A stretch of 17,063 nucleotides of DNA, from contig CAMDDI010000044.1 in NCBI GenBank assembly GCA_945890905.1, positions 1-17,063 of the forward strand, in the 5' to 3' direction. The stretch is from Bacteriovorax stolpii (GTDB lineage Bacteria; Bdellovibrionota; Bacteriovoracia; Bacteriovoracales; Bacteriovoracaceae). Of this stretch, positions 1 through 7,269 are shown one piece after another. The notes below the pieces were generated by a model, which saw only the letters and a program-made list of their open reading frames with translations, ran no database searches and had not been told where the DNA came from. Every line of letters starts with the position of its first letter. The stretch's first letter is position 1. Position numbers and translations under genes: made by a program.

Positions 1-540
1 TGTGTGCATGAGATCAGAGGGAAAGATATAGAGATCCCCCACAACTGGTTTTATATTGTGAATATTTCTGCGGTAATTCAAACTTCCCGAACCTTCAGCA
101 AACGAGAGTCCTCCGGCCAGCAGGCAGCGCTTATCATTTGGGTCAAGGCCAGTAGTCATATTTTGGGGAACTTTTAAATAGAGAATTCCAGAAATTGAAC
201 CGCTATGCGAATGAATATAATTCCACTCCCCTGCCACTTGGGAAACAACCCAAATGGCCGATAAAGTGAACCTCGGCTCATGCTTGAACATTTTGCCATT
301 AAATTTATGATGATACTCTTTGGCCAACTTCAAAATGTAATCAGTAAAATCTTCGATTAAAGGTAGCGGAAGTTGAAACTCTTTGTTAACTGCACTGGCC
401 AATTTTTTAGAGATATCTAAATTTGCAGCAATCGCACCTTTCTCGATGACTTGATCTCCGATAGTGTTGAGAGATTTGACCCACTCATGACCAATCTCAT
501 ATTTCACTAGGGGTGAGCCGAAATGGATAATTTCTTTCAT
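1..540 (-). CDS. Putative 2OG-Fe(II) oxygenase (PKHD/2OG-FeII_Oxy_5-like), 3' end cut by the window edge
   Basis: The minus strand is open from an ATG at 540 to base 1: 180 codons without a stop, so the C-terminus lies outside. Around residues 96-123 it reads W-x-x-S-Q-V-A-G-E-W-N-x-I-H-S-H, followed by S-G-I-L-Y-L-K-V-P. This matches the iron-binding first half of the small putative 2OG-Fe(II) oxygenase family, with H110/H112 as candidate ligands. Near the edge, G-D-L-Y-I-F-P-S-D-L-M-H (residues 168-179) matches the family's second-histidine segment. The family is about 200 residues long, so perhaps 20-30 residues are missing, including the Arg that would bind 2-oxoglutarate. A modest AAGG lies just upstream of the ATG. 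The substrate is unknown; members of this fold hydroxylate proteins or small molecules. The family call is fairly secure, the function is not. Confidence 0.72.
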   Translation of the reverse strand, partial: MKEIIHFGSPLVKYEIGHEWVKSLNTIGDQVIEKGAIAANLDISKKLASAVNKEFQLPLPLIEDFTDYILKLAKEYHHKFNGKMFKHEPRFTLSAIWVVSQVAGEWNYIHSHSGSISGILYLKVPQNMTTGLDPNDKRCLLAGGLSFAEGSGSLNYRRNIHNIKPVVGDLYIFPSDLMHT

Positions 541-581
541 TTGAACCTTTTTTACTACCTAGCTACGACTCAATTTTAGAC

Positions 582-764
582 CTAAAGTAGATTTGGATCA
601 ATCTTTGTCAGCATGTCTTTATAGAGAAGATAGGCATATGGGTCATAAGTTTCAGCTAAAGGAAGGCCGTCAGTAGCTAGACGGTTATAGTTCTTAAGAA
701 GTTGGGGTATGTCTGTAGCAGAGTAATCAAGAATATCTAGTTGAAATTTACGAGATTGTCTTAT
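582..764 (-). pseudogene. Possible gene remnant: open frame without a start codon
   Basis: Sixty sense codons run on the minus strand from just after a TAA (765-767) to a TAG (582-584). The product has coding-like composition, for example N-Y-N-R-L-A-T-D-G-L-P-L-A-E-T-Y-D-P-Y. The only ATG is near the end, and no GTG or TTG start with a ribosome site was found. It sits 41 bases upstream of the oxygenase gene on the same strand. It could be the tail of a decayed gene or a chance open frame. No family was recognised. Confidence 0.25.
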
Positions 765-1060
765 TTAAGAGAAAATTCGATGTATCGACAACACTCACAG
801 AGACATGAAGAATGAAGATCTCGCATACGAAAAAGAGCATGAGAATGCAAAGGAAGGTATTTTCAATCCCAACCAAGATTAGGTTATCCGAGAATCAGGT
901 CAGAATGTTCGCGATGTCTCTTAAAGGCATAGGGATCTTTGCTCATGACTAACTAGGTATTGTCTAAGCTTTAGACACTTTTCTGGCCCAGCCTAAATAT
1001 AAAACCATCTAAGGTGGCATTTCTTTTGCAATGAATACTCCATTCACTACAGGAGTTTAT
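765..1060. other. Intergenic stretch with no convincing gene
   Basis: Several very short open frames occur. A plus-strand frame of 25 codons (805-882) encodes an acidic peptide rich in Glu and Asn. A minus-strand frame of about 20 codons starts with an ATG near 946. Neither has a clear ribosome site. An inverted repeat lies at 961-977, and an AT-rich TATAAA-like element at 998-1003 could belong to the promoter of the gene starting at 1061, but no well-spaced -35 element was found. Together with 582-764 the stretch looks like decayed coding DNA. Confidence 0.4.
961..977. repeat. Short inverted repeat upstream of the secreted-protein gene
   Basis: The bases TGTCTAA-GCT-TTAGACA form two perfect 7-base arms around a 3-base centre, about 85 bases before the start at 1061. 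It could be an operator or a weak hairpin. Nothing else in the window repeats it as far as seen by eye. Confidence 0.35.
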
Positions 1061-2374
1061 ATGAGAGTTACATTCACCTTAGTCTTCTTGACGTTGACCT
1101 CAACTGTCCTGGCAGGGGTGAACATGAAAACCATCGGTAACATCACTACTAAAATAACTAAGAAAATTGAGAATCAAATTTCACATATTAATGAAACTGA
1201 AAGCCGTCTCTATCGCGAGCTCTATCCGACTTTTATGGATGGATGTGCCTCGGGACAAGTAGTTCACTTAAATGGGAATCGCGGAAGTGCTTTAGGACAT
1301 GCCACTGTGTTTATTAAAGGTGCTTGCATTGATAAAAATGCAGCTTTCCCACAAGTCACGACTGAATGTGCCCCGGGGGAAGATGAAGTTGGTGTTTCGG
1401 CCAACGGTCAATTTATGAACGTGAACTGGATCGCGCTTCCTACAGAAAAAACTTTTTTTAATGGTGATATCGAAGAAGGAAGTGTCTTGGATGATGCTTA
1501 TCGTGAAGAATACATTAAGAAAATGTCTGCTTCAGGATTTTGGAAAAATATCCAGGCAAGAAATACTTCGACTAAAGCTCCTCTTCCCAGTACTGACAAG
1601 GTTGAATATAACCGTTTAATGATCAAAGAATCAATTACTTTGGATGTGGGTTTAACTTGGGGACGCCAAACTGTTTGTCAGCGTGTTCCTATGAGTAAAA
1701 ATCAAATTCAGCGCGTAGTGGATTTTTTAAATAAGAAAAATCAATACTACTATGTTGAAGGTCACACATATACTTGGGATATGTGGGGTAATAGCTGTGG
1801 CCATTTAGCTCAAAACGCTTTTGCTGCTGCAGGCATTATGACTGAGAAAAAAGTTGACTCAAATCTGCTGAGTCTTATTCCTAATATTTCTGTGCCCAGT
1901 AACTTCTTCTATAACTTGGCCAGTAAAACCACATTGAATGATTTTCCTTCAGTGAGAGATATTTACCGCGATCGCATTCAAAAGAAACTTCTTTTAGAAG
2001 ATGGAATAATCGCAAATCAGGCCGGGGCCACAAGTCGCTACCACCCAGTTTATGGGGTGCAAACTCCTGAGCTTAATAAACTTTTTAATGCTACTGAATC
2101 AAGAACAGGTGTTCTTCCTATTAATCTTTTTGAAACTATTGGACAGCGCCTTGAGAGACTTTTCCAAGAAGAGAAGCATTTCGATCTTAAGGAGAACTTA
2201 AAAGCTTACGAAGTGATTTATGAGAAGGCACTTGAAGACGCTAAGAATATTGCAGAGAGAAGATCTTCCAATAGAAATTTTGAAGCGGTACTCCAGAAGT
2301 ACATTGAAGTGGTGGAAGCTCAATTGGCCGATACTAAAGAAAAAATAGTTAAGATTGAAGAGCTCTCGCAGTAA
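1061..2374 (+). CDS. Secreted protein with a permuted papain-like (LRAT/NlpC- or DUF4105-like) Cys-His motif and a coiled-coil tail
   Basis: The start at 1061 is preferred over an in-frame ATG at 1031. AGGAG at 1051-1055 sits five bases before it, and the protein then begins with a clean signal peptide (hydrophobic residues 3-17, cleavage after V-L-A at 18). The mature part has a G-H-A-T-V-F segment (H80) and, about 165 residues later, W-G-N-S-C-G-H-L-A-Q-N-A-F (C246, H248). A histidine strand followed by a C-x-H-type motif resembles circularly permuted papain-fold proteins (the LRAT-type N-C-E-H-F box), so a cysteine hydrolase acting in the periplasm or outside the cell is possible. Five cysteines suggest disulfides. 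Residues from about 360 to the end are highly charged and helical, likely coiled coil. No exact family was recognised; the fold assignment is inference. Confidence 0.6.
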   Translation: MRVTFTLVFLTLTSTVLAGVNMKTIGNITTKITKKIENQISHINETESRLYRELYPTFMDGCASGQVVHLNGNRGSALGHATVFIKGACIDKNAAFPQVTTECAPGEDEVGVSANGQFMNVNWIALPTEKTFFNGDIEEGSVLDDAYREEYIKKMSASGFWKNIQARNTSTKAPLPSTDKVEYNRLMIKESITLDVGLTWGRQTVCQRVPMSKNQIQRVVDFLNKKNQYYYVEGHTYTWDMWGNSCGHLAQNAFAAAGIMTEKKVDSNLLSLIPNISVPSNFFYNLASKTTLNDFPSVRDIYRDRIQKKLLLEDGIIANQAGATSRYHPVYGVQTPELNKLFNATESRTGVLPINLFETIGQRLERLFQEEKHFDLKENLKAYEVIYEKALEDAKNIAERRSSNRNFEAVLQKYIEVVEAQLADTKEKIVKIEELSQ

Positions 2375-2449
2375 TACTAAACTAGATTTTTTCTAAAAAT
2401 TACACTGGCACCATACTTGAATCCACTTAGGTAACTTAGAGGGCCACTC

Positions 2450-2866
2450 ATGCTTTCTCCTCGCAATTTCTACATCGAATGGAAACTCAAAGGTCATAAA
2501 GGGCGATTTTTCATGGCATTAGGGGTATTGTTCCTCCTATGCGCCATTATTGGTGTTTTTATACCTATCATTCCTCAGGTCCCTTTCGCCATTATTTCAG
2601 CTTACTTTTTCTCAAAGGGAAGTCTGCGCATTCACATGTGGATGAGGAGGAATAAGTATTTTGGGAAAGAAGTCAGGGAGTGGGAAGATTTCAAAGTGAT
2701 TCGACCTAAGATGAAAATTATCTCAACAGTTTCCATGATTGTTGGCGCAGTTTTGGCCCATAATAAATTTGAACCACCTATGGCCTACGTTCTAGACGCT
2801 ATCTTTGTTCTTAGCATAGCTTTTGTGCTTACCAGGAAATCTCGTATTCTGACATTCTTAAGTTAA
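2450..2866 (+). CDS. YbaN/DUF454 family inner-membrane protein
   Basis: The 138-residue product has a hydrophobic N-terminal pair of helices (about 20-54) containing I-G-V-F-I-P-I-I-P-Q-V-P-F. This is the L-P-x-x-P-T-x-P-F-like hallmark of the DUF454 (YbaN) family and is followed by a F-F-S-K-G-S-L-R segment typical of it. A short basic and polar stretch with F-G-K-E-V-R-E-W (71-78) and two further membrane segments (about 88-104 and 110-127) complete the family layout and usual length. The start is supported by AGAGGG at 2438-2443. The biochemical role of the family is unknown. It follows the secreted protein gene by 75 bases without an obvious terminator, and its stop codon overlaps that of the convergent barrel gene within TTAA. 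Confidence 0.8.
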   Translation: MLSPRNFYIEWKLKGHKGRFFMALGVLFLLCAIIGVFIPIIPQVPFAIISAYFFSKGSLRIHMWMRRNKYFGKEVREWEDFKVIRPKMKIISTVSMIVGAVLAHNKFEPPMAYVLDAIFVLSIAFVLTRKSRILTFLS

Positions 2867-4089
2867 AAGCGAAATCGAGCTTCAATTCCTGCTGCATCAT
2901 ACTTTTTAAATAAAGGCACTGACCCTGTGGCCCTCTGAGAAGGGGGTTTAGCATAACTCTGACTCTGTCTTAAGATTTTATTGGAGATAAAAAAGGCAAA
3001 GTGATCTTCACGAGCTGAAAATGGATAGTAGTCATACTCTAGACGATAAAAGTTCTTCACTTGCTGTTCAATATCTTTATAAGCAAAACTTGCAAACTCA
3101 TTATAGAGGCCACCTCGGTGCGTGTGACTCCATTCATAAAGTATATTAAAATTCGCGGCGTAGACATTCACATTATCATCATAAGCAAAAATACTCATGG
3201 TGTTGGTATAGGCCTTGTTTAATTGATCATAGGAGACATACTGATTTTCAATTTGTCTTTCAATGTCTTTAGCAAACCCATCTTTGTACATGCGAGCTTG
3301 AAGACCAGTTTGAAAAGTCATACCTAAAGCGTACAATTCTTTCTGAACCTTCCCCATGGCCGCAACAGTTCCATTGCGGGTTCCTACTTCTGAGCCAATA
3401 TCAAATTCATTCAATGAAAAACTTGTGAAGAGATAGTGATAAGGATCCCGAGTATGATCCATGATCAACTTATCTTGAGGAGGATAGAAGATCACAGACC
3501 CCACACCGACTTTTTTATTAAAGAAGCTAAGTTCAGGATTGGAAACATCATCATCTTTCATGAAGTAACCTGTACTCTCTTGTCTGAACATAAATTGTGC
3601 TGACTCAAAATCCCAAACAACTATTCCACCGTTAGATTCTCTCTCTTGAATAAATAAGCCCGCTCCCACAGTCTGACGATCAAGATCTCCGGCCCGAATT
3701 GAAGCAGTTCCTCCCAGAATTTTTTGAGGAAAAGTGAATTTGAATGAAGCCAGGGTGTAATTGCCAGTGGGTTCTGCATAGCCATTGCTGCTTGAACCAG
3801 CGAAGACAATTGTGCGAAAATTTAAAGCAACATTTTTGTCCCAAGAAACTTCAGTTCGCACTTGAGTCCAGTGCCCAACTCCATGATAGAAGTTTCTGGA
3901 GCCTTCAGTACGTGCATAGGCCTGACCATCAACAGAAGCACAGATCCATTCCTTTCTCGGAATTAGTCGATCTTTTTGATCTTTCACTTCTTCACAGACA
4001 TGCTGATTTAGTTTGGCTGCGGGATAATCGGCACGCGCCACATTAAAAGCGAGTATGATAAAACTCAATAGGTAACTAATTCTCTTCAT
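2863..4089 (-). CDS. Predicted outer-membrane beta-barrel protein, unrecognised family
   Basis: The reading frame is open back to a TTG at 4140, but the ATG at 4087-4089 is the better start because it begins a standard signal peptide (M-K-R-I-S-Y-L-L-S-F-I-I-L-A-F, cleavage near A-R-A). The mature protein of about 390 residues is rich in alternating aromatic and polar residues and in Gly and Asn. It ends in A-R-F-R-F, the terminal phenylalanine signature of BAM-inserted barrels. The C-terminal half reads like repeated transmembrane strands (N-F-Y-R-L-E-Y-D-Y-Y, H-F-A-F-F-I-S-N-K). Two cysteines near the mature N-terminus (V-C-E-E and W-I-C-A) may form a disulfide. No ribosome site is strong. 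It is divergent from another barrel gene at 4183. Substrate and family are unknown. Confidence 0.65.
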   Translation of the reverse strand: MKRISYLLSFIILAFNVARADYPAAKLNQHVCEEVKDQKDRLIPRKEWICASVDGQAYARTEGSRNFYHGVGHWTQVRTEVSWDKNVALNFRTIVFAGSSSNGYAEPTGNYTLASFKFTFPQKILGGTASIRAGDLDRQTVGAGLFIQERESNGGIVVWDFESAQFMFRQESTGYFMKDDDVSNPELSFFNKKVGVGSVIFYPPQDKLIMDHTRDPYHYLFTSFSLNEFDIGSEVGTRNGTVAAMGKVQKELYALGMTFQTGLQARMYKDGFAKDIERQIENQYVSYDQLNKAYTNTMSIFAYDDNVNVYAANFNILYEWSHTHRGGLYNEFASFAYKDIEQQVKNFYRLEYDYYPFSAREDHFAFFISNKILRQSQSYAKPPSQRATGSVPLFKKYDAAGIEARFRF

Positions 4090-4140
4090 AAAAAAATCAT
4101 AACTAACCTGATTAGAAAAGTCGTCAATAAATTGTCTCAA

Positions 4141-4182
4141 TTTCAGTCTTAAATTATACCTCTTATAAAGTAGAATGCTTCA
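4141..4182. promoter_or_regulatory. Candidate divergent promoter region
   Basis: Between two divergent barrel genes, the minus strand carries a perfect TATAAT (complement of 4153-4158) and the plus strand a TATAAA at 4164-4169. The -10 elements thus sit almost back to back. The -35 matches are weak on both sides: TTTCAG at 4141-4146 for the plus strand, and TTGAAG with a 19-base spacer for the minus strand. Simultaneous occupancy would be hindered, so expression of the two genes may be linked or mutually exclusive. Confidence 0.35.
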
Positions 4183-5154
4183 ATGCCTTTTATTCTTCTT
4201 GGGATTTTATTTTTCATTTCTACAGCTTGGTCTCAGGCCCAGAACTTGTGCGATCTGATGGATCTCAAAAATTGCGCTGGAGTTTCTAAGCAAGGACGAA
4301 GAACTAGTTCACTTTCTTTGCCTTCGCCTTCCACATCTTCTAATTTAAACCCAGCAACCGTAAGCTATGACAGAGGTTTAGGTGTCGAAGCCATTCATCA
4401 AGCAGGTAATCCCACGGTCTTTAACATCGCTTCAGGTACAGGAAAAGTTGGGGGCGCAGTGATGAGCTCCAATCTTGAAAATTCATTTTTTGCGAACCGC
4501 GTTTTTGAACTCGATGATATGTATCTCAAGCGAAGGAAAAATCGCAAACAGTACAAAAATAAAAAGATAAGTGTGGCCCTTGGCTTAAAAGGTTATCGAA
4601 GTAAGCATGTCTCATTTGATGCAGGAATTATTTTGAAGCGTCATTCAATTATTAAAAAAGTTAATACGGGTGTAGGCATTTCTGGAAGAATCGGTCCGCT
4701 CAATCTCGGAACATCTGTTTATCAAGATGATCTCTACATTGATTTGAGAGGTCACAATGATCCGGAAACAAATATTCCATATCGCCTGACCTATAATGCT
4801 GATAATTACACTGAAAAGTTCACGGTATCCACTTATTCGGTGGGGACCAAAATCCGAAACCTCGCTTTAGATGTGGGAGTAATTAAAACAAAGTTCAAGC
4901 AGTATTCAGCTGATTCTGAAGTTCATCTCTACTCTGGATCATTTTTTTTCAAAAGTCTCATGTTCAATTTTGCTGCCAGAAATGAGATAAGTCCTGCACC
5001 TAAATTTATTAAGCGTAAGCTTGACGAAAAAAAGACAAAAACTGATTATTATGGCGGAGTCCAGGCCTCAATCGGCAAACATTTTATCCTGGGTGTAAAT
5101 TATAATTATTTTTTACTCGATGAATACTCGTTAATGGCGTCGGTTTTTTTCTAA
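4183..5154 (+). CDS. Predicted outer-membrane beta-barrel protein (323 aa), unrecognised family
   Basis: A signal peptide (hydrophobic residues 3-15, likely cleavage after S-Q-A at 19) is followed by a Ser/Pro-rich linker (about 41-56) with two nearby cysteines (C23, C31). A long region of alternating hydrophobic and polar residues follows. Repeating strand-like segments such as S-V-A-L-G-L-K-G-Y, L-N-L-G-T-S-V-Y and H-F-I-L-G-V-N-Y-N-Y-F, plus the terminal S-V-F-F, indicate a barrel of roughly ten strands with a C-terminal Phe. A basic loop (R-R-K-N-R-K-Q-Y-K-N-K-K, 117-128) is unusual for a barrel protein. The ribosome site is weak. The stop lies eight bases before ung, so the two are probably cotranscribed. 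Function unknown. Confidence 0.65.
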   Translation: MPFILLGILFFISTAWSQAQNLCDLMDLKNCAGVSKQGRRTSSLSLPSPSTSSNLNPATVSYDRGLGVEAIHQAGNPTVFNIASGTGKVGGAVMSSNLENSFFANRVFELDDMYLKRRKNRKQYKNKKISVALGLKGYRSKHVSFDAGIILKRHSIIKKVNTGVGISGRIGPLNLGTSVYQDDLYIDLRGHNDPETNIPYRLTYNADNYTEKFTVSTYSVGTKIRNLALDVGVIKTKFKQYSADSEVHLYSGSFFFKSLMFNFAARNEISPAPKFIKRKLDEKKTKTDYYGGVQASIGKHFILGVNYNYFLLDEYSLMASVFF

Positions 5155-5162
5155 AATTTTTT

Positions 5163-5825
5163 ATGGAAGCAAGTTGGAGTAAATATTTAGGCCAAGAATT
5201 ACATAAAGACTATATGAAGGATCTCTTCATTTTTTTAGATGTTCAAAAGATTCAAGGCAAAATGATCTATCCTCCTCAAAATGAAATATTTGAAGCCTTT
5301 AACCTCACTCCCTTTAACAAAGTGAAAGTGGTCATCCTTGGACAAGATCCTTATCATGGACCCGATCAGGCTCACGGTTTAGCTTTTTCGGTAAGAAAAG
5401 ATGTGCGTGTCCCTCCTTCTCTTCAAAATATTTTTAAAGAACTGGAAAGTGATCTCAATATTCCCCGATCGACTCATGGACATCTTAAGAAGTGGGCCCA
5501 AGAAGGAGTTCTCCTACTGAATAACGTCCTGACTGTTGAAAATGCAGCAGCTGGAAGTCATCATGGGAAAGGTTGGGAAATTTTTACAAGTAAAGTCATA
5601 GAAGTTTTAAATAAGGAAAAAGAATCTCTCGTTTTTATTCTCTGGGGAGCTCCTGCCCAGAAGAAGGCCCGAGAAGTTGATCCTCAAAAGCATTTGATCA
5701 TTCAAGGTGTTCATCCTTCACCGCTGTCATCTTATCGTGGATTTTTTGGTTCTAAACCTTTCTCGCAAACGAATGCCTATTTAAAATCCAAAGGCCTTAA
5801 AGAAATTGATTGGAGCCTGACTTAA
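5163..5825 (+). CDS. ung: Uracil-DNA glycosylase, family 1
   Basis: The product removes uracil from DNA by cleaving the N-glycosidic bond, the first step of base-excision repair, in the cytoplasm. All family-1 landmarks are visible: G-Q-D-P-Y-H-G-P with the catalytic water-activating Asp (D62) and Tyr (Y64), the uracil-stacking Phe in H-G-L-A-F-S (F75), the uracil-reading Asn in L-L-L-N (N120), and the C-terminal H-P-S-P-L-S-S-Y-R-G-F-F-G. The last motif holds the catalytic His (H184) and the DNA-intercalating Leu (L188). At 220 residues it has the usual length. The ATG lies eight bases after the upstream barrel gene's stop, with no Shine-Dalgarno sequence in the T/A-rich gap, so translation may depend on coupling. 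A strong hairpin follows at 5836. Confidence 0.97.
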   Translation: MEASWSKYLGQELHKDYMKDLFIFLDVQKIQGKMIYPPQNEIFEAFNLTPFNKVKVVILGQDPYHGPDQAHGLAFSVRKDVRVPPSLQNIFKELESDLNIPRSTHGHLKKWAQEGVLLLNNVLTVENAAAGSHHGKGWEIFTSKVIEVLNKEKESLVFILWGAPAQKKAREVDPQKHLIIQGVHPSPLSSYRGFFGSKPFSQTNAYLKSKGLKEIDWSLT

Positions 5826-5835
5826 TTGGATAGAT

Positions 5836-5861
5836 GTTGGGCAAGCTTATCCTTGCCCAAC
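5836..5861. terminator. Strong hairpin downstream of ung
   Basis: A perfect 10-base stem (GTTGGGCAAG / CTTGCCCAAC) with a six-base loop begins 11 bases after the ung stop. It lacks an adjacent T-run on either strand; a T6 follows only about 20 bases later (5881-5886). It probably ends or stabilises the ung transcript, but it is not a textbook intrinsic terminator. Confidence 0.5.
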
Positions 5862-5876
5862 TAAAAGCTTACTGTG

Positions 5877-6017
5877 CTACTTTTTTATCCATGGCTTCTT
5901 GGTTTCTGCATTTCCAATACAAGACTGAGCTGTTTTGAGAGTGCTCGCCTTGTTAGTGATATGCTCATGAGCACTGATTTTGATCTCTGCCAGACTCTAC
6001 TCGACAAATGAACTCAT
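5877..6017 (-). pseudogene. Possible small-gene remnant with an in-frame amber codon
   Basis: From an ATG at 6017 the minus strand reads six codons, a TAG (5997-5999), then 39 further sense codons in the same frame to TAG at 5877-5879. The second part looks protein-like (S-L-A-E-I-K-I-S-A-H-E-H, then T-A-Q-S-C-I-G-N-A, then a basic W-I-K-K end) and has no start of its own. This is consistent with a short helical protein gene inactivated by a nonsense change, but chance cannot be excluded. No ribosome site is visible before 6017. A perfect 12-base palindrome (TGCTCATGAGCA, 5962-5973) lies inside. Confidence 0.22.
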
Positions 6018-6190
6018 GGAACAACTTTAGGCGCCAAGTACAGAATCATGACTCAATTAAGACATGCTTAGCAGAGTTTAACGGTTAAGTACTCAACAGG
6101 TAGGTAAAAAAATTTCCTTAAGAATCATTTTGAATTTTAGTACATAATACTCATATGCTTGATTTTAAAAGAACAATGATTTCAATTCTC
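6018..6190. other. Intergenic leader region before the ExbB-like gene
   Basis: No open frame of note is seen. The AT-rich second half contains a possible promoter for the downstream operon. Stop codons are frequent in all frames, and the first half continues the degenerate look of 5877-6017. Confidence 0.4.
6130..6159 (+). promoter_or_regulatory. Candidate promoter of the ExbB/ExbD/AgmX operon
   Basis: TTGAAT (6130-6135) and TATGCT (6154-6159), 18 bases apart, each match the sigma-70 consensus at four of six positions. They would start transcription about 40 bases before the ribosome site. A second weak pair is possible around CATAAT (6143-6148). Confidence 0.3.
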
Positions 6191-6207
6191 AAACTATAGG
6201 AGTGCCA

Positions 6208-6831
6208 ATGAGCGCTATGAGTATCTTTCATCAGGGTGGATTTATTATGTATCCACTATTTATTTTTTCAATCCTCGTATGGACAGTGGCACTCCATAAG
6301 TTTTTCTTTCTTCGTGCCTTCGTTCAGGAACAGAAAAAATTTAATGATGCAATTGCAAGAGCTACGTCTGGAGCAAAATTCGATGAAGAATTAAAGTGGG
6401 CATTAAAGAGTGCACCAGTTCTTATCTCTCGTCCTCACGAAATTCTTCTAGACGATGCCTATAGCAGTAAAGAAGAACTCAGTGATAAGTTGCACCGACG
6501 TCTTCAAGAAACTAACAGCGGTCTTAAAGATAATCTTTGGATCCTTGGTACAATTGCTTCGTCTGCACCATTCGTAGGTCTATTCGGAACTGTTCTAGGA
6601 ATCATGGGATCATTTAAAGCAATTGGTGAATCTGGAAAAAGTGGTTTCTCAGTTGTGGCAGCCGGTATTTCTGAATCTTTGATTGCAACTGCTGCAGGTA
6701 TCATTGTGGCGGTTATCGCAGTAATTTTTTATAACTATTTCCAAACACGAGTGAACCGAATTGCCCAAGACTTCCGTCATAAAGTTGAAGACGTTGCTGA
6801 ACTTATTTTTATTGCCCGTAGAAAAGGTTAA
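6208..6831 (+). CDS. MotA/TolQ/ExbB-family proton channel protein
   Basis: This is the inner-membrane subunit that, with an ExbD/TolR partner, converts proton flow into mechanical work. The start is the ATG at 6208, with AGGAG at 6198-6202 five bases before it; the GTG at 6202 overlaps that ribosome site and is rejected. The 207-residue protein has one N-terminal helix (about 8-30), a cytoplasmic segment (about 40-108) and two closely spaced helices (about 110-135 and 150-178). The conserved channel positions are present: Thr in G-L-F-G-T-V-L-G-I (T128), and Glu and Thr in S-E-S-L-I-A-T-A-A-G (E156, T161). They correspond to the T148, E176 and T181 region of E. coli ExbB. It is followed five bases later by the ExbD-like gene. 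Whether it is ExbB-like or TolQ-like cannot be settled; no tolA, tolB or pal is present. Confidence 0.92.
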   Translation: MSAMSIFHQGGFIMYPLFIFSILVWTVALHKFFFLRAFVQEQKKFNDAIARATSGAKFDEELKWALKSAPVLISRPHEILLDDAYSSKEELSDKLHRRLQETNSGLKDNLWILGTIASSAPFVGLFGTVLGIMGSFKAIGESGKSGFSVVAAGISESLIATAAGIIVAVIAVIFYNYFQTRVNRIAQDFRHKVEDVAELIFIARRKG

Positions 6832-6836
6832 TACTT

Positions 6837-7259
6837 ATGTCGATGAATAATAAAAACTCGGATGATGATGACATCGTCTCAGAAATTAACATGACTCCGC
6901 TGATTGATATCATGCTCGTGCTTCTCATCATATTCATGGTGAGCTCTTCTGCTGCCATTGAATCTGGTCTTGATGTGAATCTACCAGAAGTAAGTGCAGT
7001 AAGTGATAAAGCAGATGGTCCGCTGGTCATCTCACTAACTAAAGACGGAGCTATCTCTGTGCAAGGTGAAAAAGTCACCATTGAAGGATTAAAAGATAAA
7101 GTCACAGCTGAATTATCGAAATTAAAAACCGATTCAGTGATTCTCGAAGGAGATGGTGAATCGTCATTAGTTTCTGCGATGGAAATTATGGATACTGCGA
7201 GACTTGCAGGTGCCAAAAATTTCTCAATTGCAGCGAAGCTAAAAGCTCCTAAGAGCTAA
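6837..7259 (+). CDS. ExbD/TolR-family biopolymer transport protein
   Basis: This single-pass partner of the ExbB-like channel is 140 residues long, the usual size. A short acidic cytoplasmic N-terminus (D-D-D-D at 9-12) precedes E-I-N-M-T-P-L-I-D-I-M-L-V-L-L, the family signature. It carries the essential membrane aspartate (D24), which takes up protons from the channel. The membrane helix runs from about 22 to 40, and the rest forms the periplasmic ferredoxin-like domain. The ATG at 6837 is preceded by AAGG at the end of the previous gene; a second ATG (6843) is also possible. The upstream stop is five bases away and the next gene ten bases downstream, a clear operon. Confidence 0.93.
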   Translation: MSMNNKNSDDDDIVSEINMTPLIDIMLVLLIIFMVSSSAAIESGLDVNLPEVSAVSDKADGPLVISLTKDGAISVQGEKVTIEGLKDKVTAELSKLKTDSVILEGDGESSLVSAMEIMDTARLAGAKNFSIAAKLKAPKS

Positions 7260-7269
7260 GGGTACTTTT

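Noticed and set aside
1031..1060. Upstream ATG as start of the secreted protein
   Set aside because: It would add ten polar residues before the signal peptide, and the AGGAG site lies after it, positioned for the ATG at 1061.
2375..2449. Hairpin TAGA-TTTTT-TCTA after the secreted protein gene as a terminator
   Set aside because: The stem is only four A/T-rich pairs, too weak to call.
3744..4046. Plus-strand open frame of 100 codons
   Set aside because: It lies antisense to the well-supported barrel gene, with His/Cys/Trp-rich composition typical of shadow frames.
4090..4140. TTG at 4140 as start of the minus-strand barrel gene
   Set aside because: The extra 17 residues are acidic and polar and would spoil a standard signal peptide that begins at the ATG at 4089.
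6202..6207. GTG at 6202 as start of the ExbB-like gene
   Set aside because: It overlaps the AGGAG site that is ideally spaced for the ATG at 6208.
6809..7216. Minus-strand open frame of 135 codons
   Set aside because: It is antisense to the ExbD-like gene, which has unmistakable family motifs.
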